Shown: positions 1 to 11,140, counted from the first letter of the stretch. The stretch: 64,000 nt of DNA from Podocnemis expansa (GCA_007922195.1 ML682223.1:1289896-1353895); one strand, 5' to 3'. The notes: generated by a model not told the origin, from the sequence alone. Translations and numbers: made by a program.

Positions 1-132
1 TATTACAAAAGGGGAACTGAGGTTCAGATTACAATATGAGATGACCTGTCCAAGGTCACACAGGACTTCTGTGGCCAAGACAAGAATTGACCAGACCTCC
101 TGAATTCCAAACCAGTGCATGATCTTCTGCAA
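1..132 (-). repeat. MIR-like (CORE) SINE, antisense, copy A
   Basis: On the + strand the run GGGGAACTGAGG ... CCAAGGTCACACAG is the classic antisense MIR 3' region. The same element recurs at 32838-33150 (copy C) and 54032-54270 (copy D), each interrupted by a different later insertion. MIR is an ancient amniote SINE, so its presence fits a sauropsid genome. It is probably cut by the window edge. Confidence 0.55.
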
Positions 133-308
133 CAGTTCTCAGCCACTATGTCGGGACACATTACTGTGTCACCACTCAAGCGGTAAGTGTATCGCAGGGA
201 GCAGGGGATGTGGCTTTATTTGGCCTGTGGAGAGTAGGCTGGTGTGTCCTGTAGGGTTATGATATATCACCTGGTGTGTCACAACCCACAAAAGGTTGAG
301 AACTACTG
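133..308. mobile_element. Short hAT-type MITE
   Basis: A 176-bp element bounded by CAGTTCTCAGCCACT at the left and GGTTGAGAACTACTG at the right, which are inverted hAT-type termini. It lies at the end of the MIR-like SINE and is absent from the same place in copies C and D, where sequence equivalent to CACATGATCCTCTAGA continues without it. The flanking 8-bp duplication is degenerate (TTCTGCAA versus ATCTACTA), so the exact edges are less certain than the termini. Confidence 0.55.
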
Positions 309-1426
309 ATCTACTAGATACCATGAGGAAGTTATTCAAAGCACAAACACAGTGGGCAACGCAGTCCCATTGAATGTTGATGGAGAATGTGCACTTCACT
401 TCCCTTTGAACTGCTCCATCCACCCTGCCTACTCCAGTGTGGCAGCCTGTGCAGTTACTCTATCTGGGGTAAAGAGACAAAGATCATTACAGAACAGGCT
501 TCAGGATGCCTTCTCATAGCTGTTTTGGATGTTAAATATACAAGCAGGTTGTCCTGGAGGCGGATTGGGTCGACCATTACCCTTTATTGCCTGATCTTTC
601 CCCTTGATGTCTCGAGTCTGCGAGGAGGGGAAGTTTAACAACTCTTTTTATCCAAAACAGTACGGAAATACATACATGATTGACAGCATTCTATAAACCT
701 TTTATGGTTACATTTCATTTTTAATACATATTAATCATTATAGGATGCATATAATTATCCCTGACTCTGTTTACTGTTGACAGTTTTGCATACATTGTGC
801 AGCCACTTTACCTTCAAACTAATTATTTCTGCCCAGAGACTCTGACCTTACATTTTTAAGGGGCTATGGTACCAGGAAAAGAGAGGAGGAGACAAGAGGT
901 AATCCTTCCTCTTCACTTAAAAAAAAAGATGGGACAATTCAGGCCACATTCTTTGTCCAGGTGGCCAGGGAAGAAGCATGAAAAAGGAAAGGTAACACAC
1001 ACCAATTATCAGGCTAGGCTATTTGTTAAAAAGAAGAAATATAAATATGACACTTGCCCAAGAAGCGACTCCGTTACCATAGTGACCTGTGGCTCAAACC
1101 TGGCCCATTAACTTTGATTCTCCGATAAACTATATGTGGCACAGGAAGCTGCTGTTCCCCATGGCAGGAGATTGCATCCTGAGATGTCAATGACTGAGCT
1201 GGGCAATTTGTGCAGCTGTCTCTCAGAGCTAGGAAACCAGTTGGGAGGGGCTGTTACTCACTGTCAAAATCCTACATCTGAAACAAGGAAGCATGAGAGC
1301 CTATCCATAAATAAATCTCAGGACCAGGATTCAGCACAGGGCTCATTAGCCAGGAGTAGGAGCAGGTACTCAGATTTCATGATAAGGAGAACAGAAAGTC
1401 TCATAGATTGATAAATAAGTCTAAAT
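309..1426. other. Unit A spacer, no gene seen
   Basis: This spacer matches 33165-33649 in copy C and 54270-54634 in copy D in patches, for example GTCCCATTGAATG near 367 and AAGAGACAAAGAT near 472. Between about 650 and 1130 it holds sequence not seen in the other copies. No open frame has coding character, and the ORFs here are shadows in unconserved sequence. Confidence 0.5.
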
Positions 1427-2228
1427 CAGTGGTCCCCGTTCTTTGTGGTTCGAGGACCAGAAATATCATTTTTAAACTTCGGAAGGGCTACCAGCTTATT
1501 TACTAGTAAAAGTATGTATTGAAGTATGTACGTTTGAAGGCTATAAATCCCTACATTTTTAAGGTAAACATTTGGAAGCTACTGACTTCATTTGTACATT
1601 TACTACTTTACACCTACAAATACAAAATGTCACATACTCATGGACAAAGGACTAGTGTAGATGAAGAAAACTGAAGCAAGTGGCCTGGCTGTCAGTAGTC
1701 ACAGGTGCGAGGAAGTAGAAAAGAAATCCATGAGGGGAGGGAGTAAGGACTATATAGCATCCTGGCCCAGCCTCGCCAGGCAGGGAGCCTGGCCCTGTTC
1801 AGGGGCTGTTAGACTGGGAAGCAGAGTGAGAGGGCTAGGGTCTTACCTAATGGGACCGTAGGCACTGCACTGCCTCACAAGAGAATGAAACACATTGGTT
1901 TTTGGAAGGCTCACAAGCCCATCACACCTTCCTTCTAGCTACAAAATGGACCCCAGCACCTAGGGACCCAGACAGATCTCTTTGCCGTGCTCCCCATTGG
2001 GGCCAGGGAGGTTGCAATCTCCCTACTCTTGGGTGGAAGAAGATGTCTGAACTGACCTTGTAGCCCAGAGGTAATGTGTTACGTCTGTTTTTTGACTGTA
2101 GACATAAGGAGGTAGCTATGGGTGGTAGCCATCTGGAGGGAAGTGATGGGCAACTTTGAAAGAGACTAGACCATGTTTGGCCTGCATAAGGCACTTATGG
2201 TGCCAAGATCACAGATTGGGAACCACTG
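1427..2228. mobile_element. Ancestral hAT-type non-autonomous element, copy A
   Basis: It starts CAGTGGTCCCCGTTCTTTG and ends GGGAACCACTG, an inverted CAGTGGTTCCCAA-type hAT terminus. The right flank GTATAAGT and left flank GTCTAAAT are decayed forms of the 8-bp duplication GTCTAAGT that is intact in copy B. The same insertion at the same flank occurs in copies B, C and D, so it predates the segmental duplications. About 800 bp, no transposase frame. Confidence 0.75.
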
Positions 2229-4427
2229 GTATAAGTCTCAGATCTAAGTCTTAGCTCTTCTTTTCTTTCTGCAGCTTTAACAGTTCAGAACCACTCATAT
2301 AAGTCGTCAGAACTCTGCCTTGATCTTCTGAACTTCTGTTATCACTGACCATTTCTTACACCGAGGGGAGGATCTTAAGCTGAAATTATCAAGGGTCCAT
2401 TTTTAACTCTTCTTTTATTCACAGAGCTCAGGGAATTGTCCAGGAGCCCTGGCCAGCTTGAATGTCTGCAGGGATTGTACATAGAAATAATAAAGGTCTC
2501 CATCCAGCACTGTGAGTGTCAGATGTGAGATTCATCAACTGATTCTCAGACCTGCAGGAAGGAGATTTCCCCACTCAGCTGCCTGGGAATGAGGTGAGTT
2601 GCCTGTTTCTGCCATCAAGTGTATGTGAATGGTGTAGGAAGGGTTTTAAGTCAAGAAGAGTCTGGGCAGAAATTCACAAATGTGGAGACTTGAACTGTTT
2701 ATTATTAACAGAAATACTAAGGGATTCACATTTTGGATTTTAAAAAATGTAAATAGTTTAGAAAAATGTTTGCTTGTAAGGTCATTTTCTTTTGTGTTAC
2801 AATCTTTTTCAGGTGTCTCAGTACATTCCCTTTTTTGGTCAGTGTCTTTATTTCTCGTTTACTCGCATTTTCCAGTTTAGCTACTTCAGTGCATACTAAA
2901 AGGTATGGCCAAAGCTTCTTCAGTGGGTACGTGTGCATCAAGGGGTGTCCTACTAAAAAAGGCTCACAAAGGCTTTTACACACTGGCCAGATTCTGCTCT
3001 CAGATTCTGCCTTCAGTGGATCACTCCAGACTGGCACTGGCATTACTGAGAGCACAGTGAGGACCCCTGTATTTTTAAATCAACATTTTTCATGCCTGGT
3101 CTAAGAAGACCACATGAACGGGGCATCTTCCTTCAGACTCTTTCAGCACCATAACAGAATGGTTCTCGGAGTTCCAGGGCATGAAGTGATTTTCAAAACA
3201 GGGAGCATAAAGCTCCAAACTAAGGGTGAAATCTTGGTCCTAATTAAATCAATGACAAAACTCTCCTCAGGGCCAGGATTTCACCCCACAGCCACATTTA
3301 GAAACTTAAATAAATGGCCTGGTTGTCACAAGCCGTAAGGCTCCCATCATTTCTGCTGGATAAAACCTGTCATCCCTGAGGAGACTGAACTCAGCTGGAC
3401 CAGAGAAGAACTGACAGGGGAGTAGCTGAAATTATAAACTTCTAGCTCAGGTTTTCAAAAAAAAAAAAAAAAAAAAAAAAAAGAGGGGAAAACAAAATTG
3501 GGGGCTAGTGGATATAGAAAAAAGAGAGAAGTTTAAAAAGAAAAGAGAAGAAAAGGTCAGACTGAGACCTAAATGCTGGAAAATCAAACCAAAAAAAAGT
3601 TGGCCTGAGTTGGATAACTACCTAAATTCAGAGGAGTCAGGCTAGGGCAGTCAGCTCACAGGAATGGTCAAGAAAGGAGCTGCGGTTATTGGAGTAAGAC
3701 TAAAAAAGGATCTTGAAGGTATGAGCTGCCTGGGTAGCCTAGTGGCAAGGAGATAAGAAGAGAGGCTTTGAGCTACCCAACACAAGGACACACATAATCA
3801 AAGAATGACATCTTGATGCATAAGTTGTCTTGGGATGCATGGATCTATCAAATTGAGGGGTGGCATTAAGAAATGAGTATGTAGATCAATCAAGGTAAAT
3901 TCAGATCCCAAAGAGGTCCGAGCCAGTAGCTCTAGCATGGTATAAATGTTGGAGCCAGACACCCCAGGTCCTGTGCAGCCTAAGGGGGCTATGGAGAATC
4001 CTGGCCTCAGCTGAGCTGCTCCGTTGCAATGAGAGCTGAATGCTGCCACCACCTCTATTGAAACAGGCTGGTTGTCCTTGTGCTACATTGCAACAAAGCG
4101 TAGCCTGGCATGTTCGTTTCTACAAAGACTCATGTTTATATTGGTTTCCTCGATCATGAGTGCTACTTCAGTTTACCTCTTGCACACATGGTATGCCAAG
4201 GCTCCAAATCACTTAGCAAACTATGTCCAAACTAAAAACCTAAGTAAAAGGTAACTTAAAGCATTAACCAAAGGAAAATTGCAGCTTAAGACAACAGACT
4301 AATTCAGTCCCTGTTTAAAGGTTCAAACCAGGCTCCAGACTCCTGAGCTAAGAAAGCACTTGCTTAAAGATCTGAGCCAGGGATAATCCTGAGGGAACAC
4401 AAACACAGCCAAACAGGCACCTGCAGC
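2229..4427. other. Unit A spacer upstream of OR-1
   Basis: Paralogous to 34718-35930 (copy C) and 55278-58640 (copy D, minus its LTRs). Shared blocks include CAGATGTGAGATTCATC near 2519, TCAGGTGTCTCAGTA near 2811 and CTTCAGACTCTTTCAGCACC near 3130. A 26-base A run lies at 3457-3482. The rest is unique AT-rich sequence with no gene recognised. Confidence 0.55.
3457..3482. repeat. Poly-A run
   Basis: Twenty-six consecutive A residues. Copies C (near 35910) and D (near 58645) have only short A-rich stretches at the corresponding place, so the run expanded in copy A alone. No retrotransposed gene is attached to it. Confidence 0.9.
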
Positions 4428-4515
4428 AGCATCTGAAGAAGTGGGATTTTCTCCCAGGAAAGACCATGTGATGAATAAATTTGTTAGTCTTTAAAGAGCC
4501 ATAGGAATCATTGTT
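4428..4515 (+). mobile_element. PLE 3' tail fragment with hammerhead-like core
   Basis: The fragment reads GCATCTGAAGA, then a GTGGG ... CCCAG hairpin, then GAAA, and continues to AATAAATTTGTTAGTC and a decayed GTGCCAC-type end. The same tail occurs on the minus strand next to a GIY-YIG endonuclease remnant at 25958-26503, which identifies it as a Penelope-like element end. The core CTGAAGA fits CTGANGA. It is truncated before the terminal AGGGATAGCC. Confidence 0.6.
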
Positions 4516-4999
4516 TGCATATACTTAATATACTCTTCCCACTCAGTACTTTACAGAATCTTCCCAAATCCTTCTGGTTTCGCTCCTTTCAAGGGTAATG
4601 TTCCCTGCTCTTGAATTTCTTTCCCTTGGAAATTTTCCCCAGCCCCTTGATCTTTATCATTGCCTGGCCCTGACCCAGAGATAAATCAGTGCAACTGTTT
4701 TAGAGGCCTAAGCCCTGGGCATTGGAATAAGGGAGGGGCCCTCAAATTTCCAGCCCCAGCTGGCTGTTCCTGCTCCCAGGCAGGAACTGCTTGGAGGAAA
4801 TGAAGGAGAAACCTTTTCACCTTCTCACTCCAGGTGAAGTAGCTTCCGTGACACACTCCCAGTTTCAGAAGGAAGATTCACTCCATGCTGCTTCCAACTG
4901 AGCTGACTGCAGTTTCCTCACCCACCCCTCCTCATTGCCAAAGCTGTGGGATGAAGCCTACCAGCCTCTGCTTCCTGAAGCAAGATCTGTAGGGGAGCC

Positions 5000-5210
5000 A
5001 GATGATGCTTGGGGAGGAAAAGAGATTTGAGGGTCCAGAGGAGGTGAAGGGGCCAGGACAGGATGGGAGCAGGGCAGGGGGCAGGGAGGTGGCTGGTGGG
5101 TGGGTGAGGAGATGCAGGGGATTAGGGTTGAGGAGGCTAGGGGCTGGTGGAAGGAGCCTGGACAAGAGGTGTATGTGTGTTGGGGGGGCAATGTAAGGGA
5201 AGGTGAGGCT
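5000..5210. repeat. G-rich low-complexity stretch
   Basis: The + strand is dominated by GGGG and GGTGG motifs (for example GGTGGGTGGGTGAGG near 5097). Overlapping open frames on both strands are compositional artefacts. It resembles the G-rich block at 30940-31200 and could form G-quadruplexes, which is inference. Confidence 0.6.
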
Positions 5211-5299
5211 GGAGGAAAATGTGAGATCAGATGCCCAATTGCTCAGGGTGTCACAGCTCACAGACAGCAAATGTGTCCTCCAGCCCTGACCTGTGCATA

Positions 5300-5720
5300 A
5301 GAAGGGACCCACAGAGTGCCTGTCACAATTGTTTCACTGCACCCATAGCAGGGAGAGAGAAGGATATGGGCCCACGGACTCTCCCCGATCCTGTGGGATG
5401 CTGCTGCTGCCAGTGTCGGGAGAGTGGAACATGGGCCCACAGATCCCTCTCATGGTGTGCTGCCACCAATGGGTGGACATCAATGTAATTATGGCCCAGC
5501 CCGGTGACAGAGACAATACTGTCGTGCTCCCAGGCTGACTGGTAGCTGGCCGGGGCTCCCATGAAATATTATAGCCCTCCACCCACAAGGGTATGAATCC
5601 AGCCTTGCCTGAACCCATCTACTAATACAATACCCTGTTTGGGAATTGTGTTCAGTAGTGGTGTCACTGCCCCTTTGCCCCAAAATTCCCTCTTCTCCCA
5701 CCATGCATAACAAGTCTCAG
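5300..5720. other. Unclassified moderately GC-rich insertion
   Basis: A roughly 400-bp stretch without a counterpart in copies C and D. Several overlapping short open frames occur on both strands, but none shows a domain I recognise. It may be a decayed transposon, but the termini could not be defined. Beyond it, unit A similarity resumes (GCATTGTATTTTCAGTATTA near 5874 matches 39554 in copy C). Confidence 0.35.
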
Positions 5721-6321
5721 AGATGGGAAAACAAGGTGGGAGAACCCTGCCTCCAGCTGATTCCTCTTCCCAGGCAGGCTCAGGAGCTGTACCCAAGTGA
5801 CCAATGCCAGAGAAACTTGAGTCTGGCCTTGAGTAGTCGAAAGGATGTTAAATATTTACTGATTGATCTCATGGCATTGTATTTTCAGTATTATTCCCCA
5901 TCACACTCTTCCTGTCTCCCCAAATTTTCTCGGTGTTTGTCTCTGCTAGTACATTGACTAGGGTTTCAAAGAGATGTGCATGAAGACATCAGATTCCTGT
6001 ACTAAGTTTGTTCAGTAAAAATGGAACTGTGTAGGGCATTGAAGGACCTCAACATTTTTTTTTCCTTTACTGGACAGGAGCTTTGCAGTTATTGATATCA
6101 ATTATTAACTCCCAACATGCTGTTTATTCACTAGACTTGTTTAGTACCCTATAAGGACATGTCTGGAGTAGACTACGCTCTGAAGAACTTAGTTCATCAG
6201 CCAGCATCACCATGTCACTGGTCAAATGTTCCTTTCTATATTATTAGTGAATGTAAATATATGCCATGCTGTCTGTTATCAAGTGGGTAAGCCTCTTCAT
6301 TCTGCTTCTCTCCCTTTACAG

Positions 6322-6365
6322 GCACTCTGAACATTTCTCAGGTTGAGGAACACTGCAAACATCTC
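6322..6365 (+). promoter_or_regulatory. 5'UTR stub and 3' splice site of OR-1
   Basis: A pyrimidine tract and AG end at 6321 (CTTCTCTCCCTTTACAG), followed by GCACTCTGAACATTTCTC up to the ATG. The same arrangement, with an exon starting GCACTCTG or GAACTCTA and a 44-nt leader, precedes OR-2 and OR-3. This supports a spliced upstream non-coding exon, which is normal for olfactory receptors. An in-frame TGA in the leader fixes the start of OR-1. Confidence 0.7.
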
Positions 6366-7304
6366 ATGGATGTTTTCAACTTCACCCCTTCTAGTGTACC
6401 AACATTTATACTAACTGGCATCCCTGGGCTGGAAGCTGCCCATCTCTGGATTTCCATCCCTTTCTCCATGTTCTACATCATCACCCTGCTTGGAAATTTC
6501 ATGATATTGTTTGTTGTTAACAAAGAGCAGGCACTCCACAAGCCCATGTACTTGCTGCTCTGCATGTTGGCGCTCACAGACATTGGCCTGTCTACCTCTG
6601 TCATTCCAAAAGTCTTGTGCATATTTTGGTTCAATTTGAAAGCCATCACGCTGAAGGGCTGCCTCACCCAGATATTCACCCATAATGTGTTTTTTGTTAC
6701 GCAATCAGCTGTCCTTGTGACAATGGCCTTTGATCGCTATGTTGCTATATGTTACCCTCTCAGATGCAACATCATCCTCACTAATGAACGGATTGCTCTG
6801 TTAGGACTCCTGGGTTTGGTACGAGCTGTTCTTTTGATTCTGCCTCTGCCCCTACTCCTGCTGAGGCTGCCTTTCTACTCTGACCACATTATCCCCAACA
6901 CATACTGTGAGCACATGGCTTTGGTGAAGATGTCTCCTGTGGACACTACAGTCATACGGATGTACAGCCTGACGTCAGCATTAGGGGTCATTGGATTAGA
7001 CCTATCACTCATTGTCTTTTCCTACAGGTTGATTCTCCGGGTTGTGCTCAGAATCCCCACCAAGAAAACACACAAAAAATCTCTCAGTACCTGCACAGCC
7101 CATATTGCTGTGATTCTCTCTTCGTATACTCCTGTCCTCATTTCCGCCCTGTTATACAGGGTCGTTCAGGTCATCCCTGCCCACATTCATGTCCTCTTGC
7201 GTAACTTCTGTTTTCTAGTCCCCCCTATGCTGAACCCTATTATATATGGGGTCAAAACCAAGGAGCTTTATGATAAAGTGGTAAAATACACCTGCAGAAT
7301 GTGA
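6366..7304 (+). CDS. Olfactory receptor, class I (family 52-like), OR-1
   Basis: A seven-transmembrane odorant receptor of 312 residues, expected in the olfactory neuron membrane and signalling through a G protein. Visible motifs are N-glycosylation NFT at 5-7, GN at 43-44 in TM1, HKPMYLLLCMLALTD at 58-72, the TM3 cysteine at 99, MAFDRYVAIC at 120-129, SY at 219-220, KSLSTCTAHI at 238-247 and PPMLNPIIYG at 286-295. Class I assignment rests on the STSVIPK and FILTGIPGLE motifs typical of OR52 proteins. Length is normal and the frame is intact. The oddity is in extracellular loop 2. Cys181 is kept, but the positions holding Cys171 and Cys191 in OR-2 and OR-3 are Tyr171 and Pro191. It lies alone in unit A, on the same strand as its paralogues. 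The ligand is unknown. Expression is not shown by the sequence. Confidence 0.93.
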   Translation: MDVFNFTPSSVPTFILTGIPGLEAAHLWISIPFSMFYIITLLGNFMILFVVNKEQALHKPMYLLLCMLALTDIGLSTSVIPKVLCIFWFNLKAITLKGCLTQIFTHNVFFVTQSAVLVTMAFDRYVAICYPLRCNIILTNERIALLGLLGLVRAVLLILPLPLLLLRLPFYSDHIIPNTYCEHMALVKMSPVDTTVIRMYSLTSALGVIGLDLSLIVFSYRLILRVVLRIPTKKTHKKSLSTCTAHIAVILSSYTPVLISALLYRVVQVIPAHIHVLLRNFCFLVPPMLNPIIYGVKTKELYDKVVKYTCRM

Positions 7305-8194
7305 TTGCCTGGAGGGACTGACTTTAAACCTGGATGAAAAAAGTAGATGTGATATCTCCTCAGGTATCTCCTCAGGTTTTCTGTTCCTGCTTGGGTGAGC
7401 TCAACCTTCTGGGAGTTCATAGTTTTAGAAATTCATCAAATGAATGTCTTATCACTCCATCACGAATCACTGCTCTCTCTCTGTAGCTGAGTTCCACCTC
7501 TTCTGTTATCAACTGCTCTCTTTCAGCATCATTTATCATCTACCAGCCCCACTTGCTCTGTCATTTGACCATCCCTAACTTCTGATGGCTTCTCATATGC
7601 TCTCAGTCATATTTTCCATCACTATGGTTGCAGTTCATCACTCTTCCTCACTCTCCTACAGCACTGAATCTTCTGTCACTCTCTGTCATGACAATGTCCC
7701 CAACTCTGCTATCCACCAGGTCACTACTATCCCTTCCAGTTCTGCATGTCCCTAAAATCAGGCTCCTTTAATTGTTAACTAGGAGATATTTGGAATTTCC
7801 CCCTTCTGTTTGCCTCAGGCTGTGTACCAGAGCTATGACATTTGCTTGTAATTATCCTTTCATTTTGAGACACACACAATGAACACAGCTTGGTGTTAAA
7901 CTAAACCAAGTCTATTTAATAGAAAAATCAGTGATGCTAAAATGAAGGATGATTAAATCCCATCCTACATACTGGAGACCTACTGGTTAGATGGCCATGT
8001 AGAAGAAAAGGGTCTGGGGATAACAGTGAATAATTACCTTGTATCACTCAAGTGTTTGTCTTTATTGCCAAGAAAAATAACAAAATATAGCATTTAATTA
8101 GCAAGAACATTGTCAACAGATTTAGAGAAGTAATTAGTTCCACCTACTCATCACTGTCAAGGCTCCAGTTAGACTTCTGCAATTGTAGAAACTG
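7305..8194. other. OR-1 3' flank, no gene seen
   Basis: The first 35 bases keep homology to the OR-2 C-terminal extension (GACTTTAAACCTGGATGA at 7320-7337). After that the sequence is AT-rich and unremarkable, with a pyrimidine-rich patch at about 7440-7720. No clear polyadenylation site could be assigned with confidence. Confidence 0.5.
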
Positions 8195-8625
8195 GAAGGG
8201 ACTGTGAAAGGGAATCATATCCAGTCCCTTGCAAACAAGGCAGGATCAAGTACCATCTTAAACTATCCCTGACAGGTGGTTTTCTAATCTGTTTGTCAAC
8301 TCTTCCAGTGATGAAGATTCTGCAATCTGCCTAGGCAACTTATTTCAGTGGTTACTCACCCTGACAGTTAGGAATTTCTTTCCTTATGTCCAACCTAAAC
8401 CACCCTTGATGTATTTTAATTCCATTGTTTCTTGCCCTATCATCATCAGGTAAGTAGAACCATATTTCTCCTTCCTCCTTGGGACAATTTCTTAGATATT
8501 TAAAAACTTTTATCATGTTCCCTCTCAGTCTTCTCTTTTCTAGGCTAAACAAATCCAGCTCTTCCAATCTTCCCTCATAACTCAAGTGTTCCTGACCTCT
8601 GCAGTCTTCCACGATTTTTCAAGGA
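8195..8625 (-). mobile_element. CR1 LINE 3' fragment (old), antisense
   Basis: The minus strand from about 8612 encodes a stretch similar to the C-terminus of the CR1 reverse-transcriptase protein (HLSYEGRLEELDLFSLEKRR, then a KVFKYL block and a LDIRK block). The same block is seen in the fragments at 8700, 32078, 39660 and 49860. It is 5'-truncated and decayed, and not a gene. Confidence 0.8.
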
Positions 8626-8699
8626 CAGTAGCCAATGACTCAGATCTCTCCCAAGTTAGCTTCTAGAGTATTTGGGGGTGCATATCATCAGGCTCTGGT

Positions 8700-9215
8700 G
8701 ACTTGAAGACATCTAATTTGAGTACTACGTCCAGTTTTTGGTCCCCTAGCACAGAACGGAAGTAGACTAATTGGCAAAAGTACAGCAGAGGGTAAAAAAG
8801 TGATTAGGCAGCTGGAGCACCTGACTTACGAGGAGAGGCTGCAGGAGCTAGCCTCGTATAGCCTGCAGCTGAGGAGTTTGAAGAAGGATTTGCTTTCAGT
8901 CTTTAACTACCTGAATCGGGGTGCCAGGGAGGATGAAGTGAAGATGTTCTCAGTGGCAGTAGATGACAGAATAAAGAGAAATTCTCTCAAATTGTCATTA
9001 GAGAAATTAAATTTAGATATTTAGGAAAAACCTTTTCACTACGATTATGGTGAAACAGTGGACTGGCTTACCTAGGGAGCTCATGGAATGTCTGTCCTTA
9101 GAGATGTTTAAGGTCCAGCATGACAAAGCCTTTTCTGGGGTGATTTAGTTGGAGTCGCTCCTGCCTTGAGCAGTGGGTTAAAATGGATGACATGCTGATT
9201 TCCTTTCCAACCCTA
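8700..9215 (+). mobile_element. CR1 LINE 3' fragment
   Basis: The + strand encodes LEHLTYEERLQELASYSLQL, a SVFNYLNRG block and downstream WTGLPRELMECLSLEMFK-type sequence, the C-terminal end of the CR1 ORF2 protein. Stops interrupt it and the 5' part is missing. It lies tail to tail with the antisense CR1 at 8195-8625. Confidence 0.8.
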
Positions 9216-10502
9216 AACTACTACAATGATATGAAATTCTGATGAAAAGCAAACATAGACTAGATGCATGGAGAGGGGGGTGGAGAAGAAGCTGAAAGAG
9301 GCAAATCAAGCTTTCCACATCTGTAGCAGTCAAATTTTCTTTTCTAACACAAGTTATCTGTATTGTCTTAGGAGTTTCACACGAGTCCTCTGTCATCAGG
9401 GGGATTCAGTGTTTCCCAAACTCCATTACACTTAGATGCTGGAAAATGCCATGGTCTGTGAGATTTTGAACATCACCTAGACCACTCAATGGGTCTATTG
9501 CCCCCTTTTTTGTAACCTTGGAGGTTTTAAATCTCTGTTTTTATGGGTCTCCTGCCCTGACACCAGTAACTTGCTCAAAAGAATAATGGCCTCACCTGTA
9601 ACATTCCTCACCCACAGTCTGGTCTGGTCTGCCTCTGTGCCTCAGAGATTTCCCACACCTGCACCCCCACTTACCCAACTCTACTAGGCGGATCGCCACT
9701 TCTGCTTCACTTCACATCAGGCTTCTGCATGTAATTGGTACCAGGCAGTTGAATGTACTCACAAGCTTAGGGATTGGTCCCTTTGCAAGCAACCCAAGTT
9801 CCCAGGTGCCACACTGGGAACTTCTATCATGCAGGGATCAGGACCGTTCCCTGATCGCTGCCAGCTCATCAACTCTGGTCCACCAGTTTAACAAAGAAAC
9901 AGGTGCACAATCAACCTTGTTCCACATTAGGGCCACACTCCACTATACTGTCTAAAATCTTGCAGCTCTAGATAAAAGAAACACTAGTTTATTGAAATTT
10001 ACTCAGATCAAATGCTAAGGGTGTGCCCCATGACATCACATTTGCTTCTAGCAGCTTATGCACATCTTCCAGGTGATGCCAACAGTCCCTACAAGTATAT
10101 CTTTCTGAGTTCTTATCTTACAGAAGTCCCAGAGAGACGGTAAACATTCTGGAGTTTCCTCCATTTGCTCCCATTCTGTTGATGGGATGTTAAAGTAACC
10201 TGGCTGCAGTGGCAGGTGGTGATTTTAGAGTGGTTGAAAGAAACCACAAGGTGCACACTGGAATAACCAAGCTTCTTTCATTCTCTGGTTTTGGTTTGAA
10301 ACATTTACCAACCCTCCGCTGGGACACAAGTACCAGGGCTGGGGTTTTGGTTTTGATTGTGAATTTGATTGATAGCTCACATCTTTGCTCATGTGTCTGA
10401 AATCCTGGTGAGGTTTGTAGCTTCTTTTATTTAGCCAAAGCTGTTCTGGGCATCTAATGCAAGATTTCCTTTGTTATTTTACATAGAGATATCTGTGTTT
10501 TG
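9216..10502. other. Intergenic, nothing recognised
   Basis: About 1.3 kb of unique-looking sequence. Open frames are short, on both strands and without recognisable domains. Some of it (9540-9960) has the composition of an old LTR, but no TG...CA ends with a duplication could be found. Confidence 0.4.
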
Positions 10503-10504
10503 TT

Positions 10505-10506
<2 letters not shown>

Positions 10507-10543
<37 letters not shown>
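10507..10543. repeat. (TAA)n microsatellite
   Basis: About twelve TAA/AAT triplets in an uninterrupted run. A second (TAA)n lies at 12093-12140. Confidence 0.9.
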
Positions 10544-10545
<2 letters not shown>

Positions 10546-10802
10546 AAAAACTTTAATCCAGTAACTAGTTTGGGCTCCTTTGGGGCTTTTTATTACAGGA
10601 TTTTTAAAGACATGGGCAGAGTAAAAAGCTGGCAACCCTCTGTAGGCCAGAACTAAACAGAAAGCAGCAGACAAGTTGATCTGGGTGCTGAACAGAAGTG
10701 ACCAGAGAAGCAGCCCAAAGGACAGAGATGTGCTAGAGGCAGAGCCGCAGCATTGGCAGAGCTAGGGAGCTGGAGCAGTGGAGACCAGTAAAGTGTAGTG
10801 TG

Positions 10803-11140
10803 ATGGGGTGGATATGCCCCACACTAAATCAGCCCCTTATAGACTAGGGAAGGAGGAAGCCCCTCCCCAGAGGCCCTGGTGGGCATGCTTAGGCTGCTGT
10901 CCAGGTATAAAAGGCTGCAGCTCACCTCAATCTGGGCTGACCAGCAAAGAGGGAGGTTGTGTGTTGGAAGCTCCTTACCTGAAGCTGCATCAGCCACAAC
11001 CCCCGGGAGACTCTGACTACACAGGGAGCCCGGAGTAAAGTCTGCCCCATGGTGAGTATCCTGAGGCTGTCATCCAGGCATCCACTGCAGCCAGCTGGTC
11101 CTGAGATATTGCAGGGAACCACCGGGTGGCTAACCTAGGT
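10803..11140 (+). mobile_element. Probable LTR, family with TGTGATGGGGTG start
   Basis: It begins TGTGATGGGGTGGATATGCC and carries a TATA box (GGTATAAAAGGC near 10903) about 100 bp in, the layout expected of an LTR promoter. It lacks the DLxELP coding-like repeats of the LTRs at 12269, 17791 and 61251, so it appears to be a different family. The 3' end is not defined and a matching partner LTR is not present. Confidence 0.4.

Larger units (their letters stand above)
1..7330 (+). repeat. Segmental duplication unit, copy A (contains OR-1)
   Basis: This stretch aligns by eye with copy C (from about 32838) and copy D (from about 54032), and partly with copy B (15545-19998). Shared landmarks in order are an antisense MIR-like SINE, a block ending in GTTACTCTA and AAGAGACAAA, a hAT-like insertion bounded by CAGTGGT and ACCACTG, a GTGTCTCAGTA block near 2815, an AGACTCTTTCAG block near 3137, and the receptor exon. 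Copy A is shorter (about 7.3 kb) than C or D because it holds fewer later insertions. The left edge is the window edge, so the true start is not visible. Limits are approximate. Confidence 0.75.

Noticed and set aside
3457..3482. Poly-A tail of a processed pseudogene
   Set aside because: The upstream sequence is collinear with copies C and D, which lack the long A run, so it is a local expansion and not a retrocopy tail. The A run at 44824-44849 likewise has no upstream coding remnant.
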